A stretch of 64,000 nt of DNA from NCBI GenBank assembly GCA_964657565.1, contig CAZZVQ010000012.1, positions 1 to 64,000 on the forward strand. Direction: 5' to 3'. A program made the position numbers and the translations under genes. Positions 16,200-24,159 of this stretch are shown one piece after another. Each line of letters opens with the position of its first letter. Position 1 is the stretch's first letter. The DNA comes from JAVVHH01 sp964657565. Lineage in GTDB: Bacteria; Pseudomonadota; Alphaproteobacteria; Acetobacterales; Acetobacteraceae. The notes beneath the pieces are model-generated. The model saw only the letters and a list, made by a program, of their open reading frames with translations, searched no databases and had not been told where the DNA came from.

Positions 16200-17017
16200 T
16201 GCCGGCCGCGGGCGCGACCTCACGGACTGCGGCCGCCCTGCTGCTGATGTCTCTCAGTGCCGCGCCAGCCTGGGCCGAGCCGGCGAAATACCCCTGCCTG
16301 ATCGAGCCGTTCCGCGACATCAAGCTCGCCACCCCGAGCAGCGGCGTGCTGGAGCATGTCATGGTCGACCGCGGCGACGTCGTGACGAAGGGGCAACTCG
16401 TCGCACGGCTCACCTCGGCGATCGAGGAGGCCGAACTCGCCGCCGCGCAGATCAAGGCGCGCGACGACAGCAGCCTGCAGTCCAAGCTCGCCAAGCGCCA
16501 GCTCGCGGAGGCACGCTGGGCCCGGCTGCGCAACTTGACCGGCGAGGCGAAATACGTCTCGCAAGCGCAGCTCGAACAGGCCGAGGCGGAGACGCTCCAG
16601 GCGCGCGCGGACGTGCAGCAGGCGCAGACCGAGCGACAGCTTGCCGCGGTCGAGGTGGAGCATGCGCAGGCCAAGCTGGCGCAGCGCCGCATCGTCAGCC
16701 CGTTCGACGGCGTGGTGAGCAAGCGCGATCTTTCGGAAGGCGAATTCGGCTACGAGCAGCAGCCGGTGCTCTCGCTGGTGCAGTTGGACCCGCTGAGCGT
16801 CGAGCTGTTCCTCCCCGTCTCCGCCTACGGCACGTTGCACGAAGGCGACGACATGACCATCGACCCGCAGCCGCCGATCGGCGGCCACTATATCGGCAAG
16901 GTCTCCACCATCGACCGGGCGTTCGACAGCAAGAGCGGCACCTTCGGCGTGCGCCTCAGCCTGCCCAATCCGGATCGGAAGCTGCCCTCCGGCATCCGAT
17001 GCACCGCGTCGAAATAG
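16199..17017 (+). CDS. HlyD/RND-type periplasmic adaptor protein
   Basis: A 272-residue membrane-fusion protein. Seen: a signal peptide ending AAPAWAE (about residue 27), a biotinyl-lipoyl half-motif GVLEHVMVDRGDVVTKGQLVARL, a long coiled-coil hairpin rich in Ala, Glu and Gln (about residues 75-165), the second lipoyl half RRIVSPFDGVVSKR, and a beta-barrel segment. Its ATG overlaps the stop of the haloperoxidase gene (TGATG), so the two are translationally coupled. Adaptors of this type bridge inner-membrane exporters to the outer membrane. No RND pump or TolC gene is adjacent; a partner may be the M50/HlyD fusion downstream. Confidence 0.85.
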   Translation: MPAAGATSRTAAALLLMSLSAAPAWAEPAKYPCLIEPFRDIKLATPSSGVLEHVMVDRGDVVTKGQLVARLTSAIEEAELAAAQIKARDDSSLQSKLAKRQLAEARWARLRNLTGEAKYVSQAQLEQAEAETLQARADVQQAQTERQLAAVEVEHAQAKLAQRRIVSPFDGVVSKRDLSEGEFGYEQQPVLSLVQLDPLSVELFLPVSAYGTLHEGDDMTIDPQPPIGGHYIGKVSTIDRAFDSKSGTFGVRLSLPNPDRKLPSGIRCTASK

Positions 17018-17046
17018 TTGAATCACCCTCAGCGGAGGACATTGAC

Positions 17047-17058
17047 TTGTTGCAACAA
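17047..17058. promoter_or_regulatory. 12-bp palindrome upstream of the PEP-CTERM/secretion genes
   Basis: TTGTTGCAACAA is a perfect 12-base palindrome within the 95-base spacer between the adaptor gene and the small PEP-CTERM gene. It resembles a dimeric regulator operator. A second promoter may lie here, since this is the only sizeable spacer inside the operon, but I see only weak -35/-10 candidates. Confidence 0.35.
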
Positions 17059-17112
17059 TCGTCCGTTTCTCGCTACTCTGGAAATGATGTGTCTCGGCTC
17101 GGGAGTTTGAGT

Positions 17113-17703
17113 ATGGCTTGCAGAAAATGGCTCCCGGCCGCCTTGGTGGCGGGAGTCTGTCTGGGTTCGGCTTGTCTGGCCCGTCACGCCGATGCTGCAA
17201 CGATCACGCCGAACGCCCCCACCGCGGTCGCTGGCAGTTCGTTCACGCTCACCTTGTTCGACACCATCGCTCCGGGATCGGGCATCGGCGCGATCGACCT
17301 GCAAATCACGTTCGACTCGAAGCTGCTGAGCCTTGTATCGGTCGTGGATGGCGCTCTGCTGACCGATGCGGGCTGGGATCCGGCTTATTTCGGTCCCACC
17401 GGCGGGGTCAGCATCTCTGAGGACGCTTACACCGGCAATGACCCGGAAGGGACAGGGAGCATCATCTTGGCGACCTTCAGCGTGCTTGCGTCCGCCCCGA
17501 CGGTTTCAACCCAGGTCAGCTTTCAGTCGACGAGTGACGCCAACAAGTCACAGTATGAATACCACCTGATGCCGATCTCCGAAACGATCGGCATCACTTC
17601 GGCATCGAAACCGCCGACCACGGTGCCCGAACCCGGCACCGTCGTCCTCCTGCTCGCCCCGATGCTGGCCGCCGCCCGCCTGAAACGTCGCGAACGCAGC
17701 TGA
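17113..17703 (+). CDS. Small PEP-CTERM protein with cohesin-like domain
   Basis: A 196-residue exported protein. It has a signal peptide (GVCLGSACLARHADA, cleavage near residue 28), a central beta-rich domain with FTLTLFDTIAPGSGIGAIDLQ and ITFDSKLLSLVSV, which resembles cohesin-type domains, and a C-terminal PEP-CTERM signal VPEPGTVVLLL followed by LKRRERS. The start ATG 17113 gives a proper signal peptide; the longer open frame from 16999 does not. A cohesin-like fold next to a giant protein with a dockerin-like C-terminus is notable. The next gene starts 8 bases downstream. Confidence 0.75.
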   Translation: MACRKWLPAALVAGVCLGSACLARHADAATITPNAPTAVAGSSFTLTLFDTIAPGSGIGAIDLQITFDSKLLSLVSVVDGALLTDAGWDPAYFGPTGGVSISEDAYTGNDPEGTGSIILATFSVLASAPTVSTQVSFQSTSDANKSQYEYHLMPISETIGITSASKPPTTVPEPGTVVLLLAPMLAAARLKRRERS

Positions 17704-17711
17704 GGAACGCC

Positions 17712-18026
17712 ATGTCAGACCCGAGCGGCGCCGCGGCCAGCGAAACGCTAGACCCACCCCCGATAGTGTCAACGCCGCAGCCGCAAGCGCTGCAGGTCGA
17801 AACGGCCGACCTGAAGAGCTCCTACTGCAACGTCTGCAACGTCAACAGCACGCGCGAGGAAGTCGTGCTGAATTTCGGCGTGAACCATGGCTGGGACCGG
17901 GCACAGGGCGGCAAGGTCAACCTGCAGCACCGCGTCATCCTCAGCCCGCAAGCCGCCAAGCGCGTCGCCGCCATGCTCAACCGGGTCGTGCAGGACTACG
18001 AGACCCGGCATGGCACGCTGACCTGA
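17712..18026 (+). CDS. DUF3467-like small protein
   Basis: A 104-residue soluble protein. After a 35-residue proline-rich N-terminus it shows the DUF3467 pattern: short strands around EEVVLNFGVNHGW, then KVNLQHRVILSPQAAKRVAAMLNRVVQDYE and a terminal RHGTL. The function of this family is not known. Two cysteines in YCNVCNVNST could bind metal. It lies 8 bases after the PEP-CTERM gene and 10 bases before the GAF-HlyD gene, so it is part of the same transcript, which suggests a role in the secretion system. Confidence 0.6.
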   Translation: MSDPSGAAASETLDPPPIVSTPQPQALQVETADLKSSYCNVCNVNSTREEVVLNFGVNHGWDRAQGGKVNLQHRVILSPQAAKRVAAMLNRVVQDYETRHGTLT

Positions 18027-18036
18027 TCGCCCCTGC

Positions 18037-19896
18037 ATGAGCCTGAGCGAAAGCCTCTCGACCAATAATCGGCCACAAGACGCGGCCGCCGCGACGGTGG
18101 ACGAAACGCTCGACTGGGCGCGCTTCGCCACCGCCCGGCGCGCGGGCGAGTTCTGCCAGGCCTGGCTCAGCCTGCAATGCCGCCAGGTGCCCGGCGTGGT
18201 CGCCGCCCTGCTGCTGATCGACGACGACGATGGCGGCTACGCCCCCGCGGCGATCTGGCCGGAGAATGCCGCCACCGCCACCGACCTCGTACCGACCGCG
18301 CGCCAGGCGCTGAAGGACCGCCGCGGCGTGCTGCAACGCACGATCGACGGCGAGGCGCACGCCGCCTATCCATTCGACGTCGCCGGCAAGCTCTGGGGGG
18401 TCGTCGCCGTCAATGTCGGCCGCCAACCGGATGCCGCGCTGCAGGAGGCGCTGCGGCGGCTCACCTGGGGCGCCGGGTGGATCGAGACCCTGTTCTACCG
18501 CCGCAAGGCCGACCAGGATGGCCAGCGCGTGGCCACCACGCGTGCCGCGCTGGAGATCGTCGCCGCGACCGGAACGGCGGCGGGCTTGCACAGTGCGGCC
18601 ACGGTGCTCGCCAGCGAACTGGCGGTGCGGCTGGAGTGCCGCCGGGTCGCGATCGGGATCGTGCGGCGCGGCCGGGTGCGGGTCGCGGCGCTGTCGCACG
18701 CGACCGCGATCGGGCGCCACTTCCGCCTTGCCGTCAGCCTCGCCAGCGCGATGGAGGAGGCGTTCGACCAGTCCGGCGTGGTCGCGCATCCGGCGATCAC
18801 CGGCAGCGAGCATCGCGTCTCGGTGGCGCATCGCGACCACGTGCATGAGGCCAAGCTCAGCGCGGCGCTCTCCGTCGTCATGGTCTCGCGCGGCAAGCCG
18901 GTGGGGATCATCACGCTCGAGCGGGATCAGGCGCTGCCGTTCGACGCCGCCACCGTCACCTTGTGCGAAGCCGTCGCCGACGTGGCCGCCCCGGTGCTCG
19001 CGCTACAGCTCGATCTCGACCGCCCGATCAACGGACGACTCGTGCGCGGCGTGGGCAAAGCCAGCCGAATTGTGCTCGGCCCCCGGCACCCGGCCATCAA
19101 GCTCGGGGTGATCGCGGTCGCCTGCCTCGGCGCCTGGCTCACCGTGGCCACCGGCAGCTTCCGCATCTCCGGCAAGGCGTCGATCGAGGGCCAGGTCCAG
19201 CGCGCCCTCGCCGCACCGTTCGACGGCTTCGTCGCCTCCGCGCCGCATCGGGCCGGCGATGTCGTCGAAGCCGGCGACCTGATCGCCGCGCTCGACACGC
19301 GGGACCTCGAACTCGAAGCCTTGCGCGACGAGAGCCAACGCGACGAAGCCCGGCTCAAGGCCCAGGCCGCGCAAGGCAAGCACAACATGGCCGATGCCGC
19401 CGTGGAGGACGCCCACGCCGCGGAAGCCGAGGCCGAGCTCGCCGTGGTGCGCGAGAAGATCGCCCGCGCCCATCTGCGGGCGCCGTTCCGCGGCATGGTC
19501 GTCTCCGGCGACCTCAGCCAGAAGCTCGGGTCTCCGGCCGAGAAGGGGAAGGTCCTGTTCGAGGTCGCCCCGCTGGAAGACTACCGCGTGGTGGTCAAGG
19601 TCGACGAACGCGACCTGTCCTACGTCACGCCGGGCCAGACCGCCCGCCTCGTGCTGAACGGTATCCCGTCGCGCCCGCTGGACTTCACGGTCGACCGGGT
19701 GGTTCCCGTCGCCGAGGCCGAGGATGGCAAGAACGCCTTCCGGGTCGAGGGCCCGTTGCAGATGGTCGACGAACAGCTCCGGCCCGGCATGGAGGGCATC
19801 GCCAAGATCGAGCACGGGGACGCCCGCCTGGTGTGGATCTGGTCCCGCCCGATCCTCGCATGGACGCGCCTACAACTTTGGAAGTGGTGGCCCTGA
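18037..19896 (+). CDS. GAF-domain/transmembrane/HlyD fusion protein
   Basis: A 619-residue fusion. The N-terminal 330 residues contain one or two GAF-like sensor folds (for example LLIDDDDGGYAPAAIWP and LSVVMVSRGKPVGIITLER). One membrane helix follows at about 350-372 (IKLGVIAVACLGAWLTV). The periplasmic C-terminal half is an HlyD-type adaptor with ALAAPFDGFVASAPHRAGDVV, a coiled coil at about 425-480, LRAPFRGMVVSGDLSQ and a beta-barrel VDERDLSYVTPGQTA. The design would let a cytoplasmic ligand or protein signal gate an envelope-spanning adaptor. It is 10 bases after the DUF3467 gene and 15 bases before the M50 fusion. No catalytic residues are seen. Confidence 0.85.
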   Translation: MSLSESLSTNNRPQDAAAATVDETLDWARFATARRAGEFCQAWLSLQCRQVPGVVAALLLIDDDDGGYAPAAIWPENAATATDLVPTARQALKDRRGVLQRTIDGEAHAAYPFDVAGKLWGVVAVNVGRQPDAALQEALRRLTWGAGWIETLFYRRKADQDGQRVATTRAALEIVAATGTAAGLHSAATVLASELAVRLECRRVAIGIVRRGRVRVAALSHATAIGRHFRLAVSLASAMEEAFDQSGVVAHPAITGSEHRVSVAHRDHVHEAKLSAALSVVMVSRGKPVGIITLERDQALPFDAATVTLCEAVADVAAPVLALQLDLDRPINGRLVRGVGKASRIVLGPRHPAIKLGVIAVACLGAWLTVATGSFRISGKASIEGQVQRALAAPFDGFVASAPHRAGDVVEAGDLIAALDTRDLELEALRDESQRDEARLKAQAAQGKHNMADAAVEDAHAAEAEAELAVVREKIARAHLRAPFRGMVVSGDLSQKLGSPAEKGKVLFEVAPLEDYRVVVKVDERDLSYVTPGQTARLVLNGIPSRPLDFTVDRVVPVAEAEDGKNAFRVEGPLQMVDEQLRPGMEGIAKIEHGDARLVWIWSRPILAWTRLQLWKWWP

Positions 19897-19911
19897 CCCG
19901 GCCCGTAAGAC

Positions 19912-22056
19912 ATGGGCGAACCATTCCTCAGTTCGAACTGGCACCGGGTCGCGTCGCTGCACGCGCGACTGCAACCGCATGCCGACGTCACGCGGCACCG
20001 CGACCGCGGCCGCACCTGGTATTCCGTCCGTAATACCGCCTCGGCCGAGATCTTCCGGCTCTCGCCCACCGTCTACGGCTTCCTGGGCCTGCTGAACGGC
20101 AAGCGCACCGTCAATCAGGCCTGGACCACGGTGGCCGACCAGCTCGATGCCGAGGCGCCGACCCAGGACGAGGTGATCCGCCTGCTGTCCCGCCTGCACG
20201 GCGCCGACCTGCTGCAGACCGACGATCAGCCGGATTTCCAGGAGCTCGTCGGCCGTCGGCGCAGCCGCATGTGGTCGAAGCTCTGGCAGCGCGTCGGCAA
20301 CCCGATGTCGCTCCGGCTGCCGCTCTGGGATCCCGATCGCTTCCTGACCCGGAACCTGGGCTGGCTGGCGCCGCTGCCGGCGGCGCTGGCCATGCTGGTC
20401 TGGCTCGCGGTAGTCGCACCCGCGCTGGTGCTGGCGGGCGTGCACTGGGACGAGCTGACGCTCAACCTGTCGGACCGGATGTTCTCGGCCGAGGGCCTGA
20501 TCAGCATGCTGCTGGTGTTCCCGCTGGTGAAGTTCCTGCACGAGATGGGGCACGCGGTCGCGGTCAAGTCGGGCGGCGGCGCGGTGCACGAGATGGGCAT
20601 CATGCTGCTCGTGCTGCTCCCGGTTCCCTACGTGGATGCCTCCGCGGCCAGCATGTTCCGCAGCCGCTGGCGCCGGGTCGGCGTCGGCGCGGCCGGCATG
20701 CTGGTGGAGACGTTCATCGCCAGCCTGGCGCTGTACGCCTGGATCGAGCTGCAGCCCGGCGTGCTCCGCGCCGCCTGCTACACCACCATGGTCGTCGCCG
20801 GCGTGTCCACCGTCCTGTTCAACGGCAACCCGCTGCTGCGCTATGATGGCTACTACATGCTCGCTGACGCCATCGGCGTGCCCAACCTCTCGGGCCGGGC
20901 GGTGCGGCACTGGGCGTGGCTGAGCCAGAAGCTGCTGTTCGGGGCCAAGCAGCCGGCGCCGGCCACGGTGCCCGGCGAGACCAAATGGCTCATCGTCTAC
21001 GCCCCGCTCTCCTTCATCGCCCGCACCGCCGTCATGGTGACCATCGTGATGACCCTCGCGAACCGCTTCTTCGCCGTCGGCGTGATCTTGGCGGTCTGGA
21101 CGGCCGGCGTCGGGCTGGTCTGGCCCATGATGCGCGCGCTGTGGGCCGTCTTCGCCGGACCCGGCCTCGCCCGGCAGCGCCGCCGGGCCGTCGGCGTCAC
21201 CCTGGCCGGGCTTGGCGCATTGGCGGCCGTGGTGGCGTTCGTCCCGTTCCCGCTGCACACCGTTGCCGAAGGTGTCGTGTGGTTGCCGGAAGAAAGCCTG
21301 GTGCGGGCCGGCGGCGACGGCTTCGTCGAACGCCTTGCGGTGGCGCCGGGTGCGGCCGTCGTCCCCGGCCAGATCGTCCTGACCAGCGCCGATCCGGATC
21401 GCAGCGCCTCGGTCTGGGTGGAACGCGCCAAGGTGGAGGCGCTCACCCGGCAATACGCGTCGGAGCAGTTCTCCGACCGGGTCAAGGGCTCGATCACCGG
21501 CCGCGAACTCGAGGTCGAGCAATCCAAGCTGGCGGATGCCGAGCGCCGGGTCGCCGAGCTGGTGTCGCGCAGCCGCGCTACGGGCAATTTCGTCGTGTCC
21601 AAGCCCAACGACATCCCCGGCCGCTACTACAAGCGCGGCGAGGTGCTCGGCTACGTGATCCCGCCCGACCTCCGCATCGCCCGCGTCCTGGTCGCCCAGG
21701 CGGATGTCGACCTGGTGCGCCGCCATTTCGTCGACGCCAGCGTACTGGCCGCGGGCGATCTCGGCCGCAGCTTCCCGGCGCGCATGGTCCGCGAGGTGCC
21801 GGCCGCCTCCGACGAACTGCCGAGCAAGGCGCTCGCGCTCGAGGGGGGCGGCGCCCAGCCGACCAACCCGCGGGACCGCGACGCGCCGCGCACGCTCGAG
21901 CGGCTGTTCCAGTTCGACCTCGAGATCCCGCCCGAGGCCGCCAGCGCGGCCAGCGGCGGCCATGTCTGGGTGCGCTTCGATCATGGCAGCGAGCCGCTGG
22001 CGCTGCAGGCGTGGCGCCGGCTGCGGCAACTCTTCCTCACCCATTTCGATGCCTGA
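19912..22056 (+). CDS. PqqD-like/M50 metalloprotease/HlyD fusion membrane protein
   Basis: A 714-residue polytopic protein. The N-terminus (about 30-105) is PqqD-like, a fold used for peptide recognition: FRLSPTVYGFLGLLNGKRTV and LLSRLHGADLLQTD. The middle is a site-2 protease (M50) core with zinc motif HEMGH at 210-214 and the distal NPLLRYDGYYML segment supplying the aspartate ligand, among about eight membrane helices. The C-terminal periplasmic part (about 450-714) is an HlyD-like adaptor (FVERLAVAPGAAVVPGQIVLTS). All protease ligands are present. The architecture suggests recognition, membrane processing and export of a peptide or protein. The stop lies 8 bases inside the next gene, so it is translationally coupled to the SecA-like ATPase. 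Confidence 0.85.
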   Translation: MGEPFLSSNWHRVASLHARLQPHADVTRHRDRGRTWYSVRNTASAEIFRLSPTVYGFLGLLNGKRTVNQAWTTVADQLDAEAPTQDEVIRLLSRLHGADLLQTDDQPDFQELVGRRRSRMWSKLWQRVGNPMSLRLPLWDPDRFLTRNLGWLAPLPAALAMLVWLAVVAPALVLAGVHWDELTLNLSDRMFSAEGLISMLLVFPLVKFLHEMGHAVAVKSGGGAVHEMGIMLLVLLPVPYVDASAASMFRSRWRRVGVGAAGMLVETFIASLALYAWIELQPGVLRAACYTTMVVAGVSTVLFNGNPLLRYDGYYMLADAIGVPNLSGRAVRHWAWLSQKLLFGAKQPAPATVPGETKWLIVYAPLSFIARTAVMVTIVMTLANRFFAVGVILAVWTAGVGLVWPMMRALWAVFAGPGLARQRRRAVGVTLAGLGALAAVVAFVPFPLHTVAEGVVWLPEESLVRAGGDGFVERLAVAPGAAVVPGQIVLTSADPDRSASVWVERAKVEALTRQYASEQFSDRVKGSITGRELEVEQSKLADAERRVAELVSRSRATGNFVVSKPNDIPGRYYKRGEVLGYVIPPDLRIARVLVAQADVDLVRRHFVDASVLAAGDLGRSFPARMVREVPAASDELPSKALALEGGGAQPTNPRDRDAPRTLERLFQFDLEIPPEAASAASGGHVWVRFDHGSEPLALQAWRRLRQLFLTHFDA

Positions 22057-24016
22057 TCCACGGCCCTGGCGGCTCGAACAGCGGGCCGGCGCGCCGTATC
22101 TCGAGCGCCAGGCGCCGCGCAACAACGCGATGGACCGGGCGCTGGTCTCGTTGGCCTCGCCGCTCGCCGCGCGCCTGGTGGACGGCCCAGCCCGGCTGCG
22201 ACGCCGCGCCCGGCGGATCGAAGCCCTTGGCAGCGTGTTTGCAACCCTGTCGGATGACGCCCTGCGCGCCGCCGCCCAGGAGCTGCGGCCCCGCTTCGCC
22301 CGCCACGGCCTCTCCGCCCCGTTGGTCGCTCGGAGCTTCGCCATGATCCGCGAGACCACCTGGCGCACACTGGGCCTCCGGCACCATCCGGTGCAGCTCA
22401 TGGGCGGCCTGGCCGTCCTCGACGGCCGGCTCGCCGAGATGGCGACGGGCGAGGGAAAGACCATCACCGCCTCGCTCGCGGCCGCCACGGCCGCGCTCGC
22501 CGGCATGAAGGTCCACGTGATCACCGTCAACGACTACCTCGCCGCGCGCGACGCCGAGGAGTTGCGGCCCATCTACGCCGCGCTCGGCCTGACGGTCGGC
22601 TGCGTGTGCGAGCCGGACAAGGAGGCGGCGCGCCAGGTCGCCTACGGGTGCGACATCACCTACGTGACCGGCAAGGAGCTCGGCTTCGACTACCTGCGCG
22701 ACCAGCTCGCCCTCGAGACCCGGCGCAGCCGCGGCCATGTGGCCCTGGATCGCCTGTTCGACGGCAGCGGCGCCCGGCTGCGCCTGGGCGGCCTCGGCTT
22801 CGCCATCGTCGACGAGGCCGACAGCATCCTCATCGACGAGGCCCGCACCCCGCTGATCATCTCGGCGCGGGACGAGACGGCGCCGATCATCGGCTACGAG
22901 CACGCCCTCGCGCTCGCCGCCAACCTCCGCCCCGGCGAGCATTACCGCCTGCTGCACGAGCGCCGCATGGCCGAACTGACCGAGGCGGGCCGGACCGCCG
23001 TGGCCGACGCGGCATCCGGCTTGCCGGGCGTGTGGCGCTACCGGCGGGCGCGCGAGGAATTGGCGGAGAAGGCGCTGGCGTCGCTGCACATGTACAGCCG
23101 CGACCGCGACTACATCGTCCGCGACAACAAGGTGGAGATCGTCGACGAATACACCGGCCGAATCGCCGAGGGCCGCAAATGGGAGCACGGGCTGCACCAG
23201 CTGATCGAGGCCAAGGAGCACGCCGAGATCAGCCCGCGCGACCGCACCGCCGCACGGATCACCTACCAGACGCTGTTCCGCCGCTACGCCAGGCTCTCCG
23301 GCATGACCGGAACCGGCAAGGAGCACCGCGCGGAGTTCTGGTCCGTCTACGGCCTGGCGGTCGTGCGCGTGCCGACCCATCGTCCGGTGCGGCGCCGCTG
23401 CATCGACCGCCGCATGCTTCCCTCCGGGGCCGCGCGCTGGGATGCGGTCGCCGCGTCGGTGCGGGAGATGGTCGCCGCCCGGCGCCCGGTGCTGATCGGC
23501 ACCCGCTCGGTCTCCGCCTCGGAGGAGCTGAGCCAGCGATTGGGCGCCGCCGGGATCCGGCACATGATGCTGAACGCGCGCCAGGATGCCGACGAGGCCG
23601 AGATCGTGGCCCAGGCGGGCGCGCCGGGCCGGGTCACGGTGGCGACCAACATCGCGGGCCGCGGCACCGACATCCGTCTGGCCAAGGGCGTTGCCGAGGC
23701 CGGCGGCCTGCACGTCATCCTCACCGAATATCATGAGAGCCCGCGCATCGATCGCCAGCTGATCGGGCGCGGCGGCCGTCAGGGCGATCCCGGCACGTGG
23801 GAGGCGATCGTCTCGATCGACGACGCGCTGTTCCGGCTCAACACCCCGCGCCTCACCCGCCTACTCCGCCTCGTCCGGCGCCGCACGGCCCTCGACCTGC
23901 TGCGCATCGCCGCCCAGCGCGTCGCCAGCCGCCGCCATGCCAGCGACCGCCGCGCCGTCCTGGCGCAAGAGCGCCAGAGCGTAAAGGGCCTCGCCTTCGC
24001 CGGCGGGGAGCGCTAG
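22049..24016 (+). CDS. SecA-like preprotein translocase ATPase, C-terminally shortened
   Basis: A 655-residue SecA paralogue. Seen: Walker A region MATGEGKT at 131-138, Walker B DEADSILIDEARTPLIIS at about 254-271, a reduced preprotein cross-linking domain, YTGRIAEGRKW and GLHQLIEAKE, SGMTGTG, IAGRGTDI, and motif VI with GRGGRQGDPG near 572. All ATPase motifs of the DEAD motor are intact. Housekeeping SecA is about 900 residues; here only about 75 residues follow motif VI, so the helical scaffold, wing domain and zinc-binding tail are essentially missing. It is thus an accessory SecA, probably tied to a special substrate. The start ATG 22049 overlaps the M50 fusion gene. The gene ends convergent with the giant LEPRxLL gene. 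Confidence 0.88.
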   Translation: MPDPRPWRLEQRAGAPYLERQAPRNNAMDRALVSLASPLAARLVDGPARLRRRARRIEALGSVFATLSDDALRAAAQELRPRFARHGLSAPLVARSFAMIRETTWRTLGLRHHPVQLMGGLAVLDGRLAEMATGEGKTITASLAAATAALAGMKVHVITVNDYLAARDAEELRPIYAALGLTVGCVCEPDKEAARQVAYGCDITYVTGKELGFDYLRDQLALETRRSRGHVALDRLFDGSGARLRLGGLGFAIVDEADSILIDEARTPLIISARDETAPIIGYEHALALAANLRPGEHYRLLHERRMAELTEAGRTAVADAASGLPGVWRYRRAREELAEKALASLHMYSRDRDYIVRDNKVEIVDEYTGRIAEGRKWEHGLHQLIEAKEHAEISPRDRTAARITYQTLFRRYARLSGMTGTGKEHRAEFWSVYGLAVVRVPTHRPVRRRCIDRRMLPSGAARWDAVAASVREMVAARRPVLIGTRSVSASEELSQRLGAAGIRHMMLNARQDADEAEIVAQAGAPGRVTVATNIAGRGTDIRLAKGVAEAGGLHVILTEYHESPRIDRQLIGRGGRQGDPGTWEAIVSIDDALFRLNTPRLTRLLRLVRRRTALDLLRIAAQRVASRRHASDRRAVLAQERQSVKGLAFAGGER

Positions 24017-24050
24017 CCAGTCTAGGTCTGTCACCCACCCACCATCGTCA

Positions 24051-24128
24051 CCCACGGACTTGATCCGTGGGTCCAGACCACCAGGCTCGTGCTGTCCGCG
24101 CCGTGGACCCCCGTGTCGAGCACGGGGG
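24051..24128. repeat. Paired palindromic repeats (REP/BIME-like), bidirectional terminator
   Basis: Two perfect hairpins lie between the convergent SecA-like and giant genes: CCCACGGA-CTTGA-TCCGTGGG (24051-24071) and CCCCCGTG-TCGAG-CACGGGGG (24108-24128). Each has 8-bp stems and 5-base loops. Their flanks (GTCACCCACGG..., ...GGGGGTGAC) are inverted relative to each other, the layout of a bacterial interspersed mosaic element. They can terminate transcripts from both sides. Confidence 0.7.
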
Positions 24129-24159
24129 TGACGAGGTCTGAATACCCGCCCTTGCGAGA

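Noticed and set aside
19870..22530. 886-codon minus-strand frame opposite the M50 fusion gene
   Set aside because: The product is Arg- and Gln-rich without domains, while the plus-strand frames encode clear M50, HlyD and SecA motifs.
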